A stretch of DNA of 32,374 bases from Actinomycetes bacterium (GTDB lineage Bacteria; Actinomycetota; Acidimicrobiia; Acidimicrobiales; Palsa-688): positions 5,298 to 37,671 of the forward strand of contig JAKBBS010000008.1 in assembly GCA_021808425.1 (NCBI GenBank), written 5' to 3'. This document shows positions 1 through 8,469 of the stretch, one piece after another. Numbering within the stretch: position 1 is the stretch's first letter; each line of letters begins with the position of its first letter. The position numbers and the translations under genes are program-made. The notes below the pieces were generated by a model. The model had not been told where the DNA came from. It saw only the letters and a program-made list of their open reading frames with translations, and did not search any database.

Positions 1-405
1 CGGACGCGACTAGCCAGTAGCCTTTGCCGTCCGGGGTGGCGGCCATGCCGACGATTGGTTGGTTGAGGGTCATGGCGCCGGTGGAGCCGTAGAAGGTTGC
101 GTCGCCGAATGTGAAGATGCCGCCGTCGGACGCGACTAGCCAGTAGCCTTTGCCGTCCGGGGTGGCGGCCATGCCGACGATTGGTTGGTTGAGGGTCATG
201 GCGCCGGTGGAGCCGTAGAAGGTTGCGTCGCCGAATGTGAAGATGCCGCCGTCAGAGGCGAGCAGCCAGTATCCATGCCCGTCGGTCGTCGAGGCCATGC
301 ACACCATCGGCTGGTTGAGAGTCTGGCCGCCCATTGAACCGAGGAACGCTGCGTCGCCGTAAGAGAACACCCCGCCGTCGTCGGCCATTAGCCAGTAGCC
401 GGCCC
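1..405 (-). repeat. 126-bp in-frame tandem repeats
   Basis: Units start at 1, 127, 253 and 379 with an exact 126-bp (42-codon) period. Units 1-126 and 127-252 are identical base for base. The unit at 253-378 is clearly diverged and the one at 379 is partial, where the N-terminal linker of the protein begins. They encode the repeats of the left-edge secreted protein. Confidence 0.95.
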
Positions 406-529
406 CGGGTGCGGACGGCGTCGCCCTTGGGCGGCTGAGGTGGGAAGCTGGCGATCCCGTCGCGTTAGAGGGCGCGGCTGCCTGGGCGGACAGCGGAAGC
501 GCCTGCCCAAACACCAACACGAGGCTCAT
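1..529 (-). CDS. Secreted 42-residue-repeat protein, Acidimicrobiia type (C-terminus beyond left edge)
   Basis: Reading the minus strand from ATG 529, the protein opens with a hydrophobic stretch ending in a signal-peptidase-like site (LSAQA|AAP), then a Ser/Pro/Ala linker, then 42-residue repeats with the core [19 protein letters not shown] followed by [20 protein letters not shown]. Three full units and the start of a fourth are visible before the frame leaves the window. Repeats of this kind are common in exported proteins of Acidimicrobiia and are probably beta-propeller- or solenoid-like; the biochemical role is unknown. The start is unsure: ATG 529 leaves no basic n-region, whereas the frame stays open up to TTG 658, which would add Arg-containing sequence but overlaps the stop of the upstream gene. 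No good ribosome-binding site precedes either. Confidence 0.7.
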   Translation of the reverse strand, partial: MSLVLVFGQALPLSAQAAAPSNATGSPASHLSRPRATPSAPGAGYWLMADDGGVFSYGDAAFLGSMGGQTLNQPMVCMASTTDGHGYWLLASDGGIFTFGDATFYGSTGAMTLNQPIVGMAATPDGKGYWLVASDGGIFTFGDATFYGSTGAMTLNQPIVGMAATPDGKGYWLVAS

Positions 530-654
530 GAAGGCAAGTGCAATCCCGGTCGCCCATCCAATGCGAACCGAGCCGCCGGCTGTAGACGGATGTCGTAGGG
601 ACCATTGTGGTGCCGAGCCTGAACACCATGTGGTTGGCGCCTTCGCGCTGCACC

Positions 655-1362
655 TCAAGCCGATCTACGCCACGAGTGCGGGATGACGATCGTGACCCCT
701 TCGCGCTCGGCTAGGGCGGCCGCAATGTCGTCTATCGAGGCACCGGCTGCGACGGCGACTCCGGGTGTGCCGTCGAGCCGGGATACGGCATCCGCGCGCC
801 TCGACGCGCGGCTGATGTCGTCGGCGTGCAGACGGCTCGATACCTCGCAGGTCAGATAGACGATGCTGCCGTCGCTCTGGCGCTCGGCCTGATGCAACGA
901 GTCGGCGAGAAGAAGCTCCTCGAGGTCGCCCTGTCCGATGGTGCCCGACGACAGCGCTGCCCGGGCCTTGGTGTAGAGCTCGCTGTGATCTACCGGTCGA
1001 ACGTCCACGAACCCGTAGCGCACCAGGTAACCGCCGGCGTGTCTGAGCCATAGCGACTCGAAATGGCCACCCTTGAGCGTCCCCATGTCGTCTTTGAGGA
1101 CATTGACGTCTTGCTTGAGGACATTGACGTCGTCCTTGAGGACATTGACGTCGTCCTTGAGAGTTGCGACATCGCTTTCGATGCGTTCGAGGCGACGATT
1201 TGTCGATTCCACGAACGCACGCACCTCTGCGACGAACTCTGCAAAACGCTCGGGGAGTTTGAGGAGTTCGTCGTTCAGCAGCACGAGCCGTAGCTCGTCG
1301 GCCAAGGATGGATCAGCGCGAAGTCTTTCAATAATCTCCCGGACTTCCTCGCGAGATGCCAT
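655..1362 (-). CDS. Coiled-coil protein with EVS/RA-motif C-terminal domain (DUF3782-like)
   Basis: A 235-residue soluble protein starting at ATG 1362 ([11 protein letters not shown]). The first ~50 residues are helical and charged. A heptad coiled coil with repeats of VLKDDVN follows at about residues 68-95, then a globular C-terminal domain with the segments [20 protein letters not shown] and [19 protein letters not shown]. The layout resembles DUF3782-type proteins, whose C-terminal domain is thought to have a PD-(D/E)XK-nuclease-like fold; the Glu of CEVS would be the E-x-K equivalent, but Lys is absent. Function unknown. The open frame extends to 1797, but that part lies inside the divergent helicase gene and is low-complexity. 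ATG 1362 sits 6 nt after a -10 hexamer, which fixes the start. Confidence 0.72.
   Translation of the reverse strand: MASREEVREIIERLRADPSLADELRLVLLNDELLKLPERFAEFVAEVRAFVESTNRRLERIESDVATLKDDVNVLKDDVNVLKQDVNVLKDDMGTLKGGHFESLWLRHAGGYLVRYGFVDVRPVDHSELYTKARAALSSGTIGQGDLEELLLADSLHQAERQSDGSIVYLTCEVSSRLHADDISRASRRADAVSRLDGTPGVAVAAGASIDDIAAALAEREGVTIVIPHSWRRSA
1084..1161 (-). repeat. 21-bp heptad-encoding tandem repeats
   Basis: Three 21-bp units begin at 1096, 1117 and 1138, differing only in the hinge (gacgtcttg versus gacgtcgtc), with a degenerate copy on the left flank. Each unit encodes one coiled-coil heptad, so copy-number change would lengthen or shorten the coil in register. Confidence 0.9.
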
Positions 1363-4121
1363 GTAACGATAGTACACTAAATATACGACACTTTGAACTG
1401 CGCGTGGGCGGCAGGGGTGGGCGCGGGTGGCATTATGTTGGTTTGACATCGACGGTCCTGCCTCCCACTTTTCGACCTGACGCGACCGGACCGGAATCCG
1501 ACGTCGACGCCCGGACTGCGGTTGTCGCGCAGTTGCTCGTCGGGTCAGGGCGGGTGCTTCCCGGATTGACAATCGACGACCAGACCGGTCGCGCCCGGTC
1601 GTGGTGGTGGCCGCTTCCCGCCGCGTCTCAGCGTGCCCTGGTCGCCTCGCTGGCAACAGAGGAAACCATAGAAGCGCAGGTAGAAGCGGCGGGGCGCCTT
1701 GCGGGGTCCGTCGACGAGATCGTGCGGTGCCGCCTCGTCGACTCGGGTGCTTCCCTCGTCGCAGGAAAGTCGGGTAGGTCGACAGTTCAAGAGGCATGGT
1801 GTCGTTCGCTGGTTTCGCCCGACCCGTGGATGTCCCAGTCCCTCGACCCTGCGAAAGTAGCGGCGCTCGCCGAGGCCGTCACAGCTTGGGTGCGCTCCGG
1901 GGCGGTCGTGGGCGGTCGTGTGCGGCTCTGCCTGCGACTCGTAGAACCTGCGACCGGTGATAGGGCACTCTGGCGGGTGGAGCTTCTAGCACAAGACCGC
2001 GACGAGCCGAGCCTTGTCGTGGCCGTGAGAGAGATGTGGGAAGGCAACTCGCCTTTCCCTCCGAGCGCGCTCCCCGAATTGCTTGCAGCGATGGCAAGGA
2101 TGGGTCGGCTTGCACCCGAGCTCGCGGGCGCACTCGACCAGGCCATCCCCGACAGCGTCCAGATAGACGCAGGAGCAGTCGTCTCGTTGCTTGGCGAGAG
2201 GGCAAGGCTGTTGGAGGATGCCGGGATCGGTGTGCTGCTCCCCGGATGGTGGACACGCCCGGCGAGGCTGGGACTTCGAGCCAAGGTGAAGCGAAACCAA
2301 GGGCGAAGCGACGGGGCGGGGACAGGCCTTGTCGGCATGGAGAGCATCGTCGCGTTCGAATGGCAGGCAGCCCTCGGCGGGGAAAGGCTCACGAAGAGCG
2401 ACCTTGCAACCTTGACGCGCGCTGCGCTCGCCAAGCAATCCCTCGTGCGGTTACGCGGTCAGTGGATTGAAATAGACATCAGCCGAATCGAGGATCTCCT
2501 CGCCCGTGCCGGCGGGGAAGGAACAGCCGTTGCCGGCGAACTGCTCAAAGCCGGCCTCGGGCTGGCGAGCCTGGACCTGCCTCCCGGCGTAGAGGTAGTC
2601 GACGTCGACGCCACAAGCGTCTCGTGGATGCAAAGCCTGCTCGAAGGAGCGCTGCACTCCACCGTCGAGCCGGTAGCGACGCCGGAAACCTTTGCCGGGC
2701 AGCTGCGCCCCTATCAAGAGCGCGGCCTGGGCTGGCTCGTCTTCCTCGGCCGGCTCGGACTCGGAGCTTGCCTCGCCGACGACATGGGCCTGGGCAAGAC
2801 GGCGCAGATGATCGCGGCGCTCATCGCCGACCCTGCCGAGGGCCCGACGCTGGTGATCTGCCCGGTGTCGGTGCTCGGTAACTGGGAGCGTGAGCTCGCC
2901 CGCTTCGCGCCACACCTGAGAGTCCTGGTCCATCACGGCGCCACCCGCCACGCAGCGGACGACCCCCTCGCGGAGCGCGCCCGGGGATACGACGTGGTCC
3001 TTAGCACCTACTCTCTTGTGGCGCGCGACGAAGAAAGCCTCAAGGGCGTCGAGTGGGGCCGCCTCGTCTTCGACGAGGCGCAGCAGGTCAAAAACCCGGC
3101 GGCGGCGCAGAGCCGCGCAGCGAGATCCCTAAACGCCGCAAGGCGCGTCGCGCTCACCGGAACCCCCGTCGAGAACAGGCTGAGCGAGCTGTGGTCGATA
3201 ATGCATCTGCTGAACCCGGGTTTGCTCGGCAGCGCCCGGAGCTTCAAGGAGCGTTTCGCTTCGCCTATCGAGCGAGAAGGGGACGTTGAGGCGACGGCTT
3301 TGCTGCGCCGGGTGACCGGACCTTTTATCCTGAGGAGACTCAAGACCGACCGGTCCATAATCGACGACCTGCCGGATAAGATCGAAACCGTCGACCGCTG
3401 CCCGCTCACCCGGGAGCAGGCGACGCTCTACCAGGCGGTCGTAGACGACATGCTCGCCCAAGCCGAAGCCGCGGACGGCATCCAACGACGAGGTATCGTC
3501 CTCGCCGGGCTGACGAAGCTCAAACAGGTCTGCAACCATCCAGCCCATTTCTTGTCCGACAAGTCGCCGCTCGCCCGGCGGTCAGGGAAACTGGCGCGCG
3601 CCGAGGAGCTGCTCGAGGAGATTCTCGGCGAAGGCGACAAAGTGTTGTGCTTCACGCAGTTCGCCGAGTGGGGCGGCATGCTCCAGCCTTACCTGCAGCA
3701 ACGGTTCGGAGTGGAGGCGATGTGGTTACACGGCGGTGTGCGCCGCGCTGCGCGCGACGAGATGGTGCAGCGCTTCGGTTTGGCGGACGGGCCGCCGCTA
3801 CTTCTGGTATCGCTCAAGGCCGGCGGCACGGGACTGAACCTGACAGCCGCATCTCATGTCATACACCTTGACAGATGGTGGAACCCGGCCGTCGAGGACC
3901 AGGCTACCGACCGCGCCTATCGGATAGGCCAGAGGCGTAACGTGCAGGTCCACAAGCTGGTGTGCTCCGGGACGGTCGAGGAACGCATCGACGAGATGAT
4001 CACCGCCAAACGCGACCTGGCGGAGCGTGCCGTAGGCACCGGCGAGGAATGGCTCACAGGGCTATCGGGGGCTGAGCTGAGTGACCTCGTCTCGCTTCGC
4101 GGCGGCCTGGAGGCTGACTGA
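1356..4121 (+). CDS. SNF2-family DEAD/DEAH ATPase (SNF2 helicase with DUF3670-type N-terminus)
   Basis: A 921-residue SWI2/SNF2 ATPase. A ~430-residue N-terminal region resembles the bacterial SNF2-associated domain. The RecA-like ATPase core follows: Walker A DDMGLGKTAQ at about residue 475, DEAQ at about 573, TGTPVENRLSELW (motif III), LHGGVRR, and the C-terminal helicase motifs AGGTGLNLTAASHV and QATDRAYRIGQ near residues 825-860. Such proteins translocate on duplex DNA and remodel protein-DNA complexes; the bacterial substrate is not established (mycobacterial HelZ is a related example). The start is uncertain: ATG 1356 overlaps the first codons of the divergent gene, and GTG 1404 lies about 10 nt after the likely transcription start from TATACG, so 1404 may be correct. 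The stop overlaps the next start (TGATG), indicating translational coupling. Confidence 0.92.
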   Translation: MPCNDSTLNIRHFELRVGGRGGRGWHYVGLTSTVLPPTFRPDATGPESDVDARTAVVAQLLVGSGRVLPGLTIDDQTGRARSWWWPLPAASQRALVASLATEETIEAQVEAAGRLAGSVDEIVRCRLVDSGASLVAGKSGRSTVQEAWCRSLVSPDPWMSQSLDPAKVAALAEAVTAWVRSGAVVGGRVRLCLRLVEPATGDRALWRVELLAQDRDEPSLVVAVREMWEGNSPFPPSALPELLAAMARMGRLAPELAGALDQAIPDSVQIDAGAVVSLLGERARLLEDAGIGVLLPGWWTRPARLGLRAKVKRNQGRSDGAGTGLVGMESIVAFEWQAALGGERLTKSDLATLTRAALAKQSLVRLRGQWIEIDISRIEDLLARAGGEGTAVAGELLKAGLGLASLDLPPGVEVVDVDATSVSWMQSLLEGALHSTVEPVATPETFAGQLRPYQERGLGWLVFLGRLGLGACLADDMGLGKTAQMIAALIADPAEGPTLVICPVSVLGNWERELARFAPHLRVLVHHGATRHAADDPLAERARGYDVVLSTYSLVARDEESLKGVEWGRLVFDEAQQVKNPAAAQSRAARSLNAARRVALTGTPVENRLSELWSIMHLLNPGLLGSARSFKERFASPIEREGDVEATALLRRVTGPFILRRLKTDRSIIDDLPDKIETVDRCPLTREQATLYQAVVDDMLAQAEAADGIQRRGIVLAGLTKLKQVCNHPAHFLSDKSPLARRSGKLARAEELLEEILGEGDKVLCFTQFAEWGGMLQPYLQQRFGVEAMWLHGGVRRAARDEMVQRFGLADGPPLLLVSLKAGGTGLNLTAASHVIHLDRWWNPAVEDQATDRAYRIGQRRNVQVHKLVCSGTVEERIDEMITAKRDLAERAVGTGEEWLTGLSGAELSDLVSLRGGLEAD
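1363..1397 (-). promoter_or_regulatory. Promoter of the coiled-coil gene, leaderless spacing
   Basis: On the minus strand a -10-like TACTAT (1374-1369) is followed by 6 nt (CGTTAC) and ATG 1362. A weak -35-like TTCAAA (1397-1392) lies 17 bp further upstream. Transcription would begin at the ATG. AGTGT occurs twice in the spacer region (around TATATTT), a possible operator half-site. On the plus strand the same AT-rich patch offers TATACG (1382-1387) for the divergent helicase gene. Confidence 0.5.
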
Positions 4122-5056
4122 TGGCGCCTTGGGACCGCGACGATACCTGGGGGCGCTACCCGGCGTCGGTGCCCCGCAAAGTCGAAGGCGGGATAGCGAC
4201 CTCTAAGAAGCGCGGGCAGATGGCGGCGACGTGGTGGTCGCGCCGTTTCGTGGCGCTCCTCGAATCCTACGGTCTCGGGTCGCGGATGCAGCGCGGCCGG
4301 CGCTACGCAAGGACCGGTCAGGTGATCGACATCAGCGTTGGTGCAGCCTCGATTGCGGCGAAAGTGCAAGGCTCCCGGGCCACCCCCTACCGGGTGACCG
4401 TCAAGGTCGTCGCGCCGAGCGACACGCAGTGGAAGGCAATCGTCGAGGCGATGCGCGCCAGGGTCGGTTTTGTCGCGAGCCTTCTCGACGGGGAGGTGCC
4501 GGTCGAACTCGAAGAGGTGTTCGCGTCGTGTGGGGTGCCTTTGTTTCCGGCGAAGTGGAAAGACTTGCAGACCTCGTGCAGTTGCCCGGACTGGGAGAAC
4601 CCCTGTAAGCACATAGCGGCGGTGCTGTACGTGTTTGCGGACCAGCTCGACGAGGACCCTTGGCTCGCGCTGGAGCTTCGAGGTCGTCAACGCGAGACGC
4701 TCCTCGATGCACTCGTGTCGGGAAACGGCGATCGCAGGGGCGGGCGCCTGGGTGGCGGAGGGGAGGTAGGCGAGTCTGATCGAAAGGGCGGCGCGGCGGG
4801 CGTCGCTCCTTGGTGGCCGTTTGCGTCGGGGCCGCTGCCAGTGATGTCTCAGCCGCAGATGGGACTGTCGCCGGTAGTGGATTCGGGGCTGCCTTCGAGC
4901 GGGAGCACAGATTTGGCCTTGGCTGGAGGCGGCGTGGACGGTCGGCCCGACGCTGTACTGGACGGTCTGGAGGTACTCGACCTCAAGGTCGGGCAATCGT
5001 TGTTTGTCGATCTCCTCCGGCCGCTTTATGAGCGGATCGTAGTAATCGAGTTGTAG
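4121..5056 (+). CDS. SWIM zinc-finger protein
   Basis: A 311-residue protein coupled by a 1-nt overlap (TGATG) to the SNF2 ATPase. The SWIM motif CxCx6CxH is complete: C153, C155, C162 and H164 in SCSCPDWENPCKHIAAV, a zinc-binding module expected to bind DNA or protein. The N-terminal ~150 residues (FVALLESYGLGSRMQRGRRY and following) match the usual region before the finger in bacterial partners of SNF2 ATPases. The ~140 residues after residue 190 are Gly/Ser/Pro-rich, poorly conserved and probably disordered. SNF2 plus SWIM gene pairs are widespread in Actinomycetota; I infer a complex acting on DNA. No enzymatic motif is visible. Confidence 0.88.
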   Translation: MAPWDRDDTWGRYPASVPRKVEGGIATSKKRGQMAATWWSRRFVALLESYGLGSRMQRGRRYARTGQVIDISVGAASIAAKVQGSRATPYRVTVKVVAPSDTQWKAIVEAMRARVGFVASLLDGEVPVELEEVFASCGVPLFPAKWKDLQTSCSCPDWENPCKHIAAVLYVFADQLDEDPWLALELRGRQRETLLDALVSGNGDRRGGRLGGGGEVGESDRKGGAAGVAPWWPFASGPLPVMSQPQMGLSPVVDSGLPSSGSTDLALAGGGVDGRPDAVLDGLEVLDLKVGQSLFVDLLRPLYERIVVIEL

Positions 5057-5059
5057 GCA

Positions 5060-5242
5060 CTACGGGCCTAGCAGCGCGGCGGGAACGACAGCGATGCCAT
5101 CCTTGCGCCGGTAGGCGTATGGACCCGTCGAGATCACGATGGCATCTGCCAGTTCTTCACCGAGCGTGCTGCTAAGCCAGCGAAGATGGCGGCAGTCGTC
5201 GTCTTTGACTGCGCTAAAGTCGATCGCACCAAATAGCTGCAT
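5060..5242 (-). pseudogene. C-terminal remnant of a DUF4143-type AAA ATPase
   Basis: The 60-residue frame from ATG 5242 contains CRHLRWLSSTLGEELADAIV, STGPYAYRRKDGIAV and an ending VPAALLGP. This matches the extreme C-terminus of AAA ATPases with a DUF4143 domain, where a 'DFRGLRHL...G..VLYTG...ALP' pattern follows the nuclease-like core. Those proteins are normally about 400 residues, so more than 80 % is missing. Immediately upstream on the minus strand the frame is closed by TGA, and no ATPase motif is found nearby. It is tucked between the SWIM gene (3-nt gap) and the LuxR gene. A small functional ORF cannot be excluded. Confidence 0.6.
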
Positions 5243-5301
5243 TACGTATCAAAGCTCGAAATATCCAACCCGTGAACCGCAGGCCTCGTAACGCTCCGGT
5301 G

Positions 5302-5341
5302 TACGATTCTGGCGTGAAATGCAACCCGGCGGAACGGGGGG
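5302..5341 (+). promoter_or_regulatory. -10 element and ribosome-binding site of the LuxR gene
   Basis: TACGAT at 5302-5307 is a plausible -10, giving a start of transcription near 5314. GGGGGG at 5336-5341 lies 4 nt before ATG 5346, whereas ATG 5319 has no ribosome-binding site. This is why 5346 is preferred as the start. Confidence 0.4.
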
Positions 5342-5345
5342 CCAG

Positions 5346-8267
5346 ATGAGTGGACTAGTCGGGCGAGATGACGAATTCACTGCACTCGTCGGGGCCCTGA
5401 ATGAACTCAGCTCAGGTAGTTCGTCGTGGGTCCAGGTGACCGGCGAGCCAGGTATCGGAAAGACGCGTCTAGTCGCCGAGTTCTCCCGGCTAGCCGAGGA
5501 AAGCGGCGCACTAGTTCTAAGCGGCCACGGAACAGAACTCGAGACGGACCTCCCTTTCGGGATAGTCGTCGACGCCTTCGACGACTATCTGGGATCGCTC
5601 GACACTGCACGCCAAGATGAGCTATGCGGTAGCCATATCTTGGAGCTACGTCGGATCTTCCCTGCGCTCGACGCACACGATCCGACGAACGACCACCGGG
5701 GGCCCGCGGACGGACGCTACCCGACGCAGCGTGCGCTTCGGCTTCTGATCAGCCGACTAGGCGAGGCGGTCCCGCTGGTGCTGATCTTCGACGACCTGCA
5801 CTGGGCTGACATGGCTTCGGTCGAACTCGTCTCGTTCCTGCTCGGCCACCCCCCCGAGGCGCCCGTGCTCATAGTGCTCACCTGGCGTCCGGGAGAGGCC
5901 CCCGGCCTGGCTGGGGACCTGGCGACGAGAGCACGAGATCTGCCGCGCACCGCCCTAGGGCTTACAAGCCTTAGCGAGGATGCACTTGCGGTGATGCTCG
6001 GCGGGAACCTGGACGCCAGGACCCTTCGTTCCCTCTATCGGTCGAGCGGCGGAAACCCCTTTTACGCCGAAGCGCTCGCTGCTGCTACTGCTCGTAGTGG
6101 GCTCAGCGAATCTTCGTACCCGGTCGGCTCGGGAAAACCGCCAGACGAGGGAGCTATCCCCGAGTTGGTGGTCGCCGCTGTCGACCATGAGATTCGCTCG
6201 GTTTCTGATGTCGCCCGACTCCTGGCACAAGGCGGCGCAGTTCTCGGGGGGCCTTTCGACGTGGAAGTCGCGGCGCTCTGCGCGGGTGTAGCGGCCGGCC
6301 GCGCGGCTGGAGGACTCGACGAGTTGGTAGAACGAGGGATCGTTCGCCGGGTGCAGAGTCCTCGACGCTTCGCATTCCGTCATCCGATAGTGCGGAATGC
6401 GGTCTATGAGTCGGCCGGCCCTGGTTGGCGACTCGGTGCCCATGCCCGGGCGGCAGCCGAGCTTGTGAGGCGCGGAGCTCCAATTGCCACGACAGCGCAC
6501 CACGTCGCGCGTTCCGCGCCTCTCGGGGATCTAAGTTCCGCGGTGCTGTTGGTCAAGGCTGCGAGCGAGGTTGCCGCCCACGCTCCGCTTAGCGCAAAGG
6601 CGTGGCTCGACGCTGCCTATACGATCGTCCCGCACCGCGCTGACACCGTCGCCACACGAATCGACTTGCTCATCGGACGGGCCCGGGTTTCCTGCGTACT
6701 CGGAGACCTCCGTGCTGGCCGTGACGCGTTCGTAGAAGTACTTGCACTCGTACCCCCTGACGATCCGCGCTATGTGTCGCTCGTCGCCGGGTGTGCAGGC
6801 GTCGAGCATGGCCTCGGCAACTTCGTCGAGGCCCGTGGCAAGTTGGCGGGCGCCCTCGAGGGTGTCGGAGCTGTCAATCCCGCTGCTGAGGCGACCTTGT
6901 GCATCGAGCTCGCCGTCTCCTGGCTCTACACGCTCGACCTCTCGAAGGCCGAGGCCTTCGCTACGAGGGCGTCTAAGGTGGCTGCCGGTTCGGATCGACT
7001 GCTCGAAGGAACAGCGAGGGCACTCCTCGCCTTCGTGAACGCCAGCGCTGAAACACCTGAAGGGCACAGAGCCGCGCGACTTCATGACGCGGAGGCATCA
7101 GCGATCATCGACGGCCTCGACGACGACGTGATAGCAGCACGCCTCGATGCCCTCTACTACCTCGGCTGGGCGGAGCGGCTGCTCGAACGCTACCCGGCTT
7201 GCGTCACCCATTTCGCCCGAGCAATCGCCGTGGCCGACGCAGGCGGCGGATCCCAGTGGCTGCTGCCGACCCTGATCGAGCAGGCGAAGATCGCCACGCT
7301 GACCGGCCAACTTTCCGTCGCCATGGAAGTCGCCGAAACGGCTGTCGAGATGGCGAAGTTGTCCGGTGTGGGTCTACTCGTACTGCTTGCGCTCACAACC
7401 AAGGCAGCAGCTCTCAGCGCGGTGGGAGAGCACGCGACGGCTGTTGGCATATGCACCGAGGCATTGAATTTCGCGGCGAGCGGGGCCAGCTACCATGAAA
7501 CCAACCTACGACGGCTGCTCGCCTTGGCCTACCTCGACAGCGGCGACGAAGTGCGCTTCCTCGCCGAGCTACCATCCGACGACGAAACGACCGTACGCGA
7601 CGGAATATCCTGCGAGTTCCTGGAGGCGCGTTGCCGGGGCGAACTCGCTCTTGGCCGGAGAGCGGAAGCCAAAGGACTCGCAGAGAAAGCTCACCAGCTA
7701 GCTGTCGCTCTTGACCTACCCGCCTCGGCAGGATTTGCGGCAAGGGCAAAGGCTCGAGTGCTCGCAACGGGCGAGCCGGAAGCGGCTCTCGTCTCAGCGC
7801 TCGATGCAGCCGCGGCGTTCGATGGCGCAGGCGTTCTCGTCGAAGGTGCCCGCACGCGGATCTTGACAGCCGAGCTGCTCGCGCGTTGCGGACGCGGGCG
7901 CGAGGCGTTAGCTGAATGCTCCGCAGCGGCCGACGCCCTCGCGTCCTTGGGGGCGCAGGAGGCGGAGCGCCAAGCACGCCTTCTTCTCCGACGCCTTCGC
8001 CGAACCGGGGGCGCCGCGCCGTCCAAGAAGGCCGCAGCTCACCGCTCCGATGTCTTAAGCCGACGTGAGCTCGAAATCGCCGAACTCGTCGCGAGGGGAC
8101 GCACGAACCGCCAGATCGCCATGCTGTTGTCAATAAGCGAGAATACAGTGGAGAGCCATGTAGGCGCGATACTCGCCAAGCTCGATGTGAGCGGCCGTGG
8201 CGCAGTCGCCCGGGCCCTCGACAACAGAACTGGCACACGTGTGGTACCCAGAGGCAACCGGCCCTAA
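5346..8267 (+). CDS. LuxR-family regulator with large ATP-binding domain (LAL/MalT-like)
   Basis: A 973-residue transcription factor. An N-terminal AAA/NTPase domain carries Walker A GEPGIGKTR (about residues 33-41) and Walker B LVLIFDDLHWAD (about 148-159). A long helical central region from about 330 to 880 resembles TPR-like repeats. A C-terminal GerE-type helix-turn-helix follows at about 904-960 (SRRELEIAELVARGRTNRQI and ISENTVESHVGAILAKL). LAL regulators are ATP-dependent activators that respond to an inducer or partner protein. An open frame extends to ATG 5319, but only ATG 5346 has a ribosome-binding site. The next gene downstream, in the same direction, is the giant surface protein with a 202-bp gap; I infer, without proof, that it is a target. 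Confidence 0.9.
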   Translation: MSGLVGRDDEFTALVGALNELSSGSSSWVQVTGEPGIGKTRLVAEFSRLAEESGALVLSGHGTELETDLPFGIVVDAFDDYLGSLDTARQDELCGSHILELRRIFPALDAHDPTNDHRGPADGRYPTQRALRLLISRLGEAVPLVLIFDDLHWADMASVELVSFLLGHPPEAPVLIVLTWRPGEAPGLAGDLATRARDLPRTALGLTSLSEDALAVMLGGNLDARTLRSLYRSSGGNPFYAEALAAATARSGLSESSYPVGSGKPPDEGAIPELVVAAVDHEIRSVSDVARLLAQGGAVLGGPFDVEVAALCAGVAAGRAAGGLDELVERGIVRRVQSPRRFAFRHPIVRNAVYESAGPGWRLGAHARAAAELVRRGAPIATTAHHVARSAPLGDLSSAVLLVKAASEVAAHAPLSAKAWLDAAYTIVPHRADTVATRIDLLIGRARVSCVLGDLRAGRDAFVEVLALVPPDDPRYVSLVAGCAGVEHGLGNFVEARGKLAGALEGVGAVNPAAEATLCIELAVSWLYTLDLSKAEAFATRASKVAAGSDRLLEGTARALLAFVNASAETPEGHRAARLHDAEASAIIDGLDDDVIAARLDALYYLGWAERLLERYPACVTHFARAIAVADAGGGSQWLLPTLIEQAKIATLTGQLSVAMEVAETAVEMAKLSGVGLLVLLALTTKAAALSAVGEHATAVGICTEALNFAASGASYHETNLRRLLALAYLDSGDEVRFLAELPSDDETTVRDGISCEFLEARCRGELALGRRAEAKGLAEKAHQLAVALDLPASAGFAARAKARVLATGEPEAALVSALDAAAAFDGAGVLVEGARTRILTAELLARCGRGREALAECSAAADALASLGAQEAERQARLLLRRLRRTGGAAPSKKAAAHRSDVLSRRELEIAELVARGRTNRQIAMLLSISENTVESHVGAILAKLDVSGRGAVARALDNRTGTRVVPRGNRP

Positions 8268-8394
8268 ACATAAATCACGGATTTCCGGGATAGAAATACC
8301 ACGTCGCCTTGGTCAGGCTGGTGGCGGTGGCGGTCTATCAGTTAGTTCGAAAACATTCGCGGCACGCGGCCGGCGCTCGGTTTGCCGCATCTAG

Positions 8395-8424
8395 TTCGTC
8401 GCGCGTGACGCGATTCGTCGCGCG
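8395..8424 (+). repeat. Direct repeat TTCGTCGCGCG x2 with embedded palindrome, possible operator
   Basis: The gap 8268-8469 between the LuxR gene and the giant gene holds two copies of TTCGTCGCGCG (8395-8405 and 8414-8424), 19 bp apart, with the palindrome CGCGTGACGCG at 8402-8412 between them. The site is 46 bp before GTG 8470. It could be a regulator site or a leader hairpin. No convincing -10/-35 pair or terminator was found in the rest of the gap. Confidence 0.3.
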
Positions 8425-8469
8425 CGGCCAGCTCCCGGGGGGCAACTGTCTGAAAAGCGTCACTTACTG

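Noticed and set aside
1..405. Regular repeats that might suggest a CRISPR array
   Set aside because: Period is exactly 126 bp with no unique spacers, and the units encode an in-frame protein repeat.
1363..1797. N-terminal extension of the coiled-coil gene to 1797
   Set aside because: It is antisense to the SNF2 gene, Arg/Pro/Gly-rich and without domain sense. ATG 1362 has a promoter at leaderless spacing.
3917..4996. 359-codon minus-strand open frame
   Set aside because: It lies antisense to the SNF2 and SWIM genes, with Arg/His/Pro-rich composition typical of a shadow frame in GC-rich DNA.
5319..5345. ATG 5319 as the LuxR gene start
   Set aside because: No ribosome-binding site, while ATG 5346 has GGGGGG at short spacing and begins directly at the conserved SGLVGRDDEF segment.
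7414..8271. 285-codon minus-strand open frame
   Set aside because: Antisense to the conserved LuxR helix-turn-helix region; Arg-rich shadow with no motif.
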